Origin: an uncultured Paracoccaceae bacterium
GTDB lineage: Bacteria; Pseudomonadota; Alphaproteobacteria; Rhodobacterales; Rhodobacteraceae
NCBI GenBank assembly: GCA_947499725.1
Contig: CANMPK010000001.1
Span: 1-64,000 of the forward strand
Direction of reading: 5' to 3'
Length of the DNA stretch: 64,000 nucleotides
The notes beneath the pieces are model-generated. The model was not told the origin of the DNA. It saw only the letters and a list, made by a program, of their open reading frames with translations, and searched no databases. Position numbers and translations under genes: made by a program. Shown piece by piece: positions 59,386 through 64,000 of this stretch. Numbering within the stretch: position 1 is the first letter of the stretch; each line of letters opens with the position of its first letter.

Positions 59386-59416
59386 CATATAGGCCTTCCA
59401 GTTACTGGAGGGTCAA
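59386..59416 (-). promoter_or_regulatory. copA promoter with CueR/MerR-type operator
   Basis: Minus-strand -35 TTGACC (59411-59416) and -10 TATATG (59386-59391) are separated by 19 bp, the over-long spacer that MerR-family activators correct. The spacer contains the dyad CCTTCCAGTTACTGGAGGG (plus strand, 59394-59412), which closely matches CueR sites. Confidence 0.9.
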
Positions 59417-59452
59417 GGGGCCTCTTACGAGGCGGACCGAAAAGGTCGAGAT

Positions 59453-59959
59453 TTATTTGGCGACTTTAATGCGGTCGAGTTGCCAAATGCTACGTGCATA
59501 AATGGTCTCTGTTTGATATTCGTTCTTTTGATCGTAAGGGTACACGATCCAGAGCGGACCTTTGTTGCGCACTGACATTGTTTCACCGTTGAGGTGATAG
59601 GCTACAATCGGGCCATCTGCCACCGCATCCTCAGCCGGAATTTCGACACTGTAGTCGTTGATTGCGCTGGCGATCAAAGTTGCACCTGATGCATCAATCG
59701 CGGCCAGAAGGTCGTGCAGCGCCACACCCTCGAATGTTTGAGGGCCTTCAGTCCAAACGGTTGTTGTTTCAAAGCTGCGGCTTGGCAGCGCTTTCAACAT
59801 CGCAAGATCAAAGGTTGCCGCGTTTTCTGTGTTTGTGTTCCCGATTTCACCGCTGACGGTCAGTAAAATGTCTTGCGTCGGGGTCGTAAGTTCTTCTGCT
59901 TGGCTTGGTAGGACGCTGGCGGCAGCCAAAGAGAGAGCGAGGAAAAATCTACGGATCAT
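59453..59959 (-). CDS. Periplasmic molybdopterin-oxidoreductase-like protein
   Basis: 168 residues with a Sec signal (FLALSLAAASVLPSQAEE). The mature part matches the sulfite-oxidase-type molybdopterin-binding fold in short form (FEGVALHDLLAAIDASGATL; KGPLWIVYPYDQ). The usual cofactor-coordinating Cys of sulfite oxidases is not visible, so it may not bind molybdenum. Such short proteins often accompany sensor or signalling genes; here a LuxR-type regulator is divergent 204 bp away. Confidence 0.8.
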   Translation of the reverse strand: MIRRFFLALSLAAASVLPSQAEELTTPTQDILLTVSGEIGNTNTENAATFDLAMLKALPSRSFETTTVWTEGPQTFEGVALHDLLAAIDASGATLIASAINDYSVEIPAEDAVADGPIVAYHLNGETMSVRNKGPLWIVYPYDQKNEYQTETIYARSIWQLDRIKVAK

Positions 59960-60163
59960 GGATCACCTGAAAATTGAATTTTTCTTACTTTAGGAACATT
60001 TAGCAGCAAGTGTAGGGGGCAAAGGTTGGGCAACCTATACCTTTGGATAGTTTTTATGGCGTTTAGTGCGCTCTGCAGCTTGCCAGCTCTCAATCCAAGG
60101 TTTAGCTAGATTGAGTGGGTTTTAGTTTGTTTTTTCTCAAAATTTCTTTGTTGGAATAAATTC

Positions 60164-60772
60164 ATGCGCATTCTTTTGGCTGATGATCATGATCTTTTGC
60201 GTGATACGTTGGCAGCGTTTCTTCAGGAAAAGGGCGGGGCCTATGTGGCCACTGCTGGCACGCTAGACGAAGCTCTGCAGTGCGCTAAGGGCGAGGCCTT
60301 ATTCGATCTTTTGATTTTGGATTACAATATGCCAGGCATGTCTGGCTTGGCGGGGCTGCAAAAGGCATTGGATGCGAAGGTGGCAGGCGGCGTTGCCATT
60401 GTCTCGGGGTCAGCGCCATCGTCTGTTGCTCAAGAGGCAATAAAGAACGGTGCGATAGGCTTTTTACCAAAGACCATGTCGGCCAATAGTTTGTTGAATG
60501 CGGTACGTTTCATGGTTGCAGGGGAGACCTATTTCCCTGTGTCTTTAATCGCGGCGGAGGCGGAAGCGCATCCTCTGAGCCTGCTTCTCACAGGGCGCGA
60601 AAAAGATGTGTTGAATGGCCTATGTCGCGGGCTTTCAAACAAGGAAGTCGCGCTTGAGCTTGATCTGCAAGAGGTCACCATCAAATTGCATGTGCGCTCG
60701 CTGTGTAAAAAGATGGAAGCAAAGAACCGAACGCATGCCGCTATGATGGCGAAAGAACAGGGGTTGTTCTAA
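60164..60772 (+). CDS. LuxR/NarL-family response regulator (orphan)
   Basis: 202 residues. Receiver with acidic LLADDHDL, phosphorylatable Asp in LLILDYNMPGMSG and Lys in FLPKTMS; C-terminal LuxR helix-turn-helix (LTGREKDVLNGLCRGLSNKE; EVTIKLHVRSLCKKM). No kinase gene adjoins it. Upstream it is divergent from the molybdopterin-like gene; downstream lies the LpxR-like gene 103 bp away. Confidence 0.92.
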   Translation: MRILLADDHDLLRDTLAAFLQEKGGAYVATAGTLDEALQCAKGEALFDLLILDYNMPGMSGLAGLQKALDAKVAGGVAIVSGSAPSSVAQEAIKNGAIGFLPKTMSANSLLNAVRFMVAGETYFPVSLIAAEAEAHPLSLLLTGREKDVLNGLCRGLSNKEVALELDLQEVTIKLHVRSLCKKMEAKNRTHAAMMAKEQGLF

Positions 60773-60875
60773 AATAGTCGCGCACTACCAGGAATTGTTA
60801 GGGCTCGGTTGAATTTCGTTTTCTTTCTGAATGCGCTGACCAATAAAGTGCCCGTAAAGTGATCCGGGGAAGATT

Positions 60876-61799
60876 ATGAACAAGGTATTTGGTGCGTTTG
60901 CATCCGTAGCAATGAGTGTTTTGGGTGCGGTTGGCGCAGCACCTTTGGCCGCCGAGGAACTCGGTTATGGTCGCTTGTTGGTGAATGATTTTTTAGGTGA
61001 TGGGCATGATCGATGGCGGTCAGGTTCAATCGTCGGCAGTCATATCTTCGGTTCTCACTGGTCTGGCGAATTGCCACAATCCCTTGGTGAAGTTGTCGAG
61101 TTGCGGATTTTGGGTCAAACGCTTACCCCCGCAAATCTTCAGTCGCCTGCGGCAGGTGACCGTCCTTATGCAGGTGCATTGTCCATTGGGGCACATACCC
61201 ATTTTGAAACCCCAAAGGGGCTCGAGTTCGCTCTTGGTGCTGATCTTACGTTGGTCGGCCCGCAAACAGGCTTAGGAAATTTTCAGGACTGGCTGCATGA
61301 TCAGCTGAGCCTGCCTGGCCCGTCCGATGCGGTTCTGGCATCGCAGGTTGGAAATAGTGTCTATTTCACCGCCGTGGCAGAGGCCGGCCGAAACTTTGAG
61401 CTTGGTGGCAGTACAGTCGTACGTCCTTTTGCAGAGGCCCGCATCGGGGATGAAACTTTGGTGCGCGCTGGGTTTGACCTAACCATTGGTAACTTTGGGC
61501 AAGGTGATCTGCTGGTACGTGACCCTGTGACAGGTCAGCGTTTTAGTACGATGGCTGATCGCCCACAGGGTACTTCGTTCATTCTTGGCGCTGATACGGC
61601 CTATGTTGATAGCAGTGTTTTTGTTCCAAGCGGCTCCGGGGCGACATTGGAGAAAGCGCGTCATCGGGTACGTGCAGGGATCAATTGGCAGGGAAAACGT
61701 CACAGCCTGTACTATGGCGTCACGTGGTTGAGTCGTGAGGTTTTGGCGCAATCAGAAGGGCAAGTGGTTGGGGCAATTCGCGTCAAAATCAACTTTTAA
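60876..61799 (+). CDS. LpxR-family outer-membrane lipid A deacylase-like protein (DUF2219)
   Basis: 307 residues with signal peptide ending ...APLAAEE. Beta-barrel composition and the LpxR pattern: LLVNDFLGDGHDRWRSGSIV near the mature N-terminus, then GDRPYAGALSIGAHTH, and terminal Phe (RVKINF) as in outer-membrane proteins. LpxR removes the 3'-acyloxyacyl group from lipid A. The N-D pair is present; whether all catalytic residues are conserved cannot be settled without an alignment. Confidence 0.88.
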   Translation: MNKVFGAFASVAMSVLGAVGAAPLAAEELGYGRLLVNDFLGDGHDRWRSGSIVGSHIFGSHWSGELPQSLGEVVELRILGQTLTPANLQSPAAGDRPYAGALSIGAHTHFETPKGLEFALGADLTLVGPQTGLGNFQDWLHDQLSLPGPSDAVLASQVGNSVYFTAVAEAGRNFELGGSTVVRPFAEARIGDETLVRAGFDLTIGNFGQGDLLVRDPVTGQRFSTMADRPQGTSFILGADTAYVDSSVFVPSGSGATLEKARHRVRAGINWQGKRHSLYYGVTWLSREVLAQSEGQVVGAIRVKINF

Positions 61800-61896
61800 G
61801 CCTCGGTTTCGGAAAACCCGAATCATTTAGGCTTCCCAGAGCGAATCACATTTGTTAATCTGTCTCTAATAAAAAAACTGAGGCAGGACACGGACT

Positions 61897-62958
61897 ATGA
61901 AAACGGGCTTAGAAGGCACGTTTGTCATTTCCTGGTCGCAAACAGAACTAGACGGTCTTGGGGCCGCACCATTAAGCGCTGTACAACAAGGCGCGGTGTG
62001 GTCGTGGCGTGGCGATTTTGTCCGCGTCGACGGGTCTAATGCAGTTTTGCGTCTGGAGCGAGGCGAAGGTGATGCGATGCTGCGCCGTAGAGCGGCGCGT
62101 ATGGTGCGTAAGCTCGTTGGGGCTGCGTTGACCAATTCTTCTGATCTGGAAAGTGTTGAAACTGAAGAGCCTATGCGCGACAGCTGTTTTGTCGTGTCAA
62201 ATGGTCAAAACAGTTACACGGTTACGGTTGTCCACGTCGAAGGCGCTGCGCCCTTGTTGATGTTCTTGGATGAAGTTCCTCCAAAGGGCACCGACCTTTG
62301 GGTCGTGCATCAAAATCTTGATCTCATGTTGGATGATCCAAATCGGGAAGCCTCTTCAGGTACGATTTGCTTTACGCCAGGCACGCTGATTGATACGCCC
62401 TCCGGCCCGCGCGCGATTGAAGCTTTGCGCGAAGGTGATTTGGTGCAAACCAAAGACAATGGTGCGCAAGAAGTTCAATGGATCGGCTCTCGTCGCATGA
62501 CCGGAGCACGTTTGTTTGCGCTTCCAAAGTTGCGGCCTGTTCGCATTAAGGCTGGTGCTTTGGGGAAGGGGTGGCCAGAGAAAGACTTGGTCGTTTCTCC
62601 TGACCACAAAATGTTGGTGCGTGGCCGTGTGGCACGCGCTTTGTTCAATACGCCCGAAGTCTTGGTGGCTGCGCGGCAGCTTGAGAACGGCAGTACTATT
62701 CGGGTGGATACCCAGATGCGAGAGGTGACGTATATGCACCTTTTGATGCCTCGACATGAGATATTGTTTGCGGATGGTGTTGAAACCGAAAGCTTCCATC
62801 CCGCAGATGCGTCTTTGTCTGCAATGGTAGAGCGGGATCGCTCGCGATTGCTTGGCCTCAACCCAGAGCTTGAAGCGCGCCCCTATATCTATGGGGAGCA
62901 TGCGCGGCGCCAATTGTCTGCCTCCGAAGCGGCTATTTTGCGGCACGAAGCGGCTTAA
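61897..62958 (+). CDS. Hint-domain (Hedgehog/intein-like) protein
   Basis: 353 residues. N-terminal 155 residues are of unknown fold (VISWSQTELDGLGAAPLSAV). The Hint domain begins with C158 in TICFTPGTLIDTPSGPRAIE and continues VSPDHKMLVRG...VTYMHLLMPRHEILFADGVE. This Hint_2 type is common in Roseobacters, usually at the end of calcium-binding exoproteins; here it is nearly stand-alone. It lacks a visible C-terminal HN splice junction, so cleavage rather than splicing is the likely activity, if any. Confidence 0.88.
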   Translation: MKTGLEGTFVISWSQTELDGLGAAPLSAVQQGAVWSWRGDFVRVDGSNAVLRLERGEGDAMLRRRAARMVRKLVGAALTNSSDLESVETEEPMRDSCFVVSNGQNSYTVTVVHVEGAAPLLMFLDEVPPKGTDLWVVHQNLDLMLDDPNREASSGTICFTPGTLIDTPSGPRAIEALREGDLVQTKDNGAQEVQWIGSRRMTGARLFALPKLRPVRIKAGALGKGWPEKDLVVSPDHKMLVRGRVARALFNTPEVLVAARQLENGSTIRVDTQMREVTYMHLLMPRHEILFADGVETESFHPADASLSAMVERDRSRLLGLNPELEARPYIYGEHARRQLSASEAAILRHEAA

Positions 62959-63185
62959 AGTCCTTCGCGCAACGACGGTCTGTTTTTCCAGTTCTATCGT
63001 TGAAGCGCCAAAAGCATGTTTTTCCCAACAAACACCCGTTGACTCCACCGGTTGGGCGCGTATAAGCCGCCATTCATTGGTGTTGGTGGCCCCCGCAAGG
63101 GGATTCCTGTCATTCTGGATCAGTTCTGATGTTCTGCCCAGGAAGAGGACAACGCCCTTCGAAACCTTAACGAAGGAGATCAGCC

Positions 63186-63806
63186 GTGACTAAACGTACG
63201 TCTGCCAAGTATAAAATCGATCGCCGCATGGGCGAAAACATCTGGGGCCGTCCTAAGTCTCCAGTAAACCGTCGCGAATATGGCCCAGGCCAGCACGGTC
63301 AGCGCCGCAAAGGCAAAATGTCCGACTTCGGTCTGCAGCTGCGCGCAAAGCAAAAACTTAAAGGTTACTACGGCGACATGACGGAAAAGCAGTTCCGTCG
63401 TATTTACGCTGAAGCAGAGCGTGTAAAAGGCGACACAGGTGAAAACTTGATTGGTCTGCTGGAGCGCCGCTTGGACGCTGTTGTATACCGCGCGAAATTC
63501 GTTCCAACTGTTTTCGCAGCGCGTCAGTTCGTGAACCACGGCCACGTGAAAGTAAACGGCAAGAAGGTTAACATTCCTTCCTACCGCGTAAAAGAAGGCG
63601 ACGTGATCGAAGTACGTGATCGTTCCAAGCAACTGGCTGTTCTGCTGGAAGCAGTTCAACTGCCAGAGCGCGATGTGCCTGACTACGTAGATGCCGACCA
63701 TTCCAAAATGACAGCGACATTCGTTCGCACACCAGGCCTGTCCGACGTACCATACCCGGTCGTCATGGAGCCTAATCTGGTTGTTGAATTCTACGCGAAG
63801 AACTAA
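63186..63806 (+). CDS. rpsD: 30S ribosomal protein S4
   Basis: 206 residues, GTG start at 63186 with AAGGAGATC 6 nt upstream. Matches S4 along its length ([33 protein letters not shown]4 RNA-binding segment [16 protein letters not shown]). Primary 16S rRNA binder and translational regulator. It stands alone, as in other alphaproteobacteria, and not in the alpha operon. Confidence 0.98.
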   Translation: MTKRTSAKYKIDRRMGENIWGRPKSPVNRREYGPGQHGQRRKGKMSDFGLQLRAKQKLKGYYGDMTEKQFRRIYAEAERVKGDTGENLIGLLERRLDAVVYRAKFVPTVFAARQFVNHGHVKVNGKKVNIPSYRVKEGDVIEVRDRSKQLAVLLEAVQLPERDVPDYVDADHSKMTATFVRTPGLSDVPYPVVMEPNLVVEFYAKN

Positions 63807-63831
63807 TCTTCGCCGACATTCCAAGATTTCG

Positions 63832-63862
63832 GGCCGTGCAGGGAAACTTGCACGGCCTTTTC
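63832..63862 (+). terminator. Rho-independent terminator of rpsD
   Basis: GGCCGTGCA, 8-nt loop, TGCACGGCC, then TTTTCTTTT: a perfect 9-bp stem with U-tract 26 bp after the stop. Confidence 0.93.
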
Positions 63863-63969
63863 TTTTGGCTTTGTGGCAACAAACTCGGCAGAAGGTCACA
63901 GCCAGCCTCTTTGCGGTTCCTTCCGCATTTGAACCGAATTAAAACGGTGCTGAACTAAAGGATCGGATC

Positions 63970-64000
63970 ATGACGAAAATCCAGGTACAACCCGGCATCA
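63970..64000 (+). CDS. Start of a further gene (first 10 codons only)
   Basis: ATG at 63970 with AAAGGATCGG upstream begins MTKIQVQPGI and runs off the window. The opening resembles the N-terminus of Rhodobacteraceae histidinol-phosphate aminotransferases (MTxIxPQPGI), but ten residues do not allow a firm call. Confidence 0.45.
   Translation, partial: MTKIQVQPGI

Overview
The window is about 64 kb of chromosome from a marine alphaproteobacterium, most likely a member of the Rhodobacteraceae (Roseobacter group). This is inferred from gene content and neighbourhoods: an acs-adk-DUF4212/ActP-DUF294-exonuclease block, a tripartite tricarboxylate transporter, class I lysyl-tRNA synthetase, a DUF6428/ArsR pair, a Hint-domain protein and a RutR-like regulator. 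I found no rRNA, tRNA, CRISPR array, prophage or plasmid backbone. The only mobile-type gene is a REP-associated transposase at about 42.2-42.7 kb.

Layout. 1-12.2 kb is a surface-adhesin export locus. It holds a giant repeat protein (minus strand, running off the left edge) with an LEPR-type N-terminus and a DUF4347 domain, then a TolC-like lipoprotein and a periplasmic adaptor. Divergent to these are a GAF-TM-HlyD protein and a membrane protein with a PqqD-like head, an M50 zinc-protease core and an HlyD-like tail. No ABC exporter ATPase is present, so this is the best candidate for a poorly described secretion system. 12.3-20.9 kb is one minus-strand acetate operon: acetyl-CoA synthetase, adenylate kinase, DUF4212 plus ActP-type symporter, a cNMP/CBS/nucleotidyltransferase protein, a small membrane protein and a membrane-anchored PAS-like/DEDDh exonuclease. 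21.4-32.4 kb is an organosulfate module: SulP transporter, two cytoplasmic-type sulfatases, a TctCBA transporter, an IclR regulator and, in the opposite direction, the formylglycine-generating enzyme that matures sulfatases. 32.4-40.7 kb is glucose-type sugar uptake: a two-component system divergent from an ABC importer, glucokinase and a HAD phosphatase/mutase.

40.7-52.7 kb is mostly housekeeping: TetR/RutR-like regulator, small membrane protein, dodecin, the transposase with its REP palindromes, EttA, NadD, DacB, a preQ1-I riboswitch followed by queCDEF, a TerB-like protein, LysK, and a divergent DUF6428/arsR pair with twin operators. 52.8-64 kb holds a beta-helix protein, an unlisted 47-residue ORF, GAPDH, a CopA/CueR copper operon with a textbook MerR-type promoter, a molybdopterin-oxidoreductase-like periplasmic protein, an orphan LuxR-type regulator, an LpxR-like outer-membrane protein, a Hint-domain protein, rpsD and the first codons of a further gene.

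The operons make metabolic sense. Acs releases AMP, which the co-transcribed adenylate kinase can recycle. Sulfatases are encoded with an uptake system, a sulfate-type transporter and their activating enzyme. Sugar import leads straight to glucokinase. Queuosine genes sit behind a preQ1 sensor.
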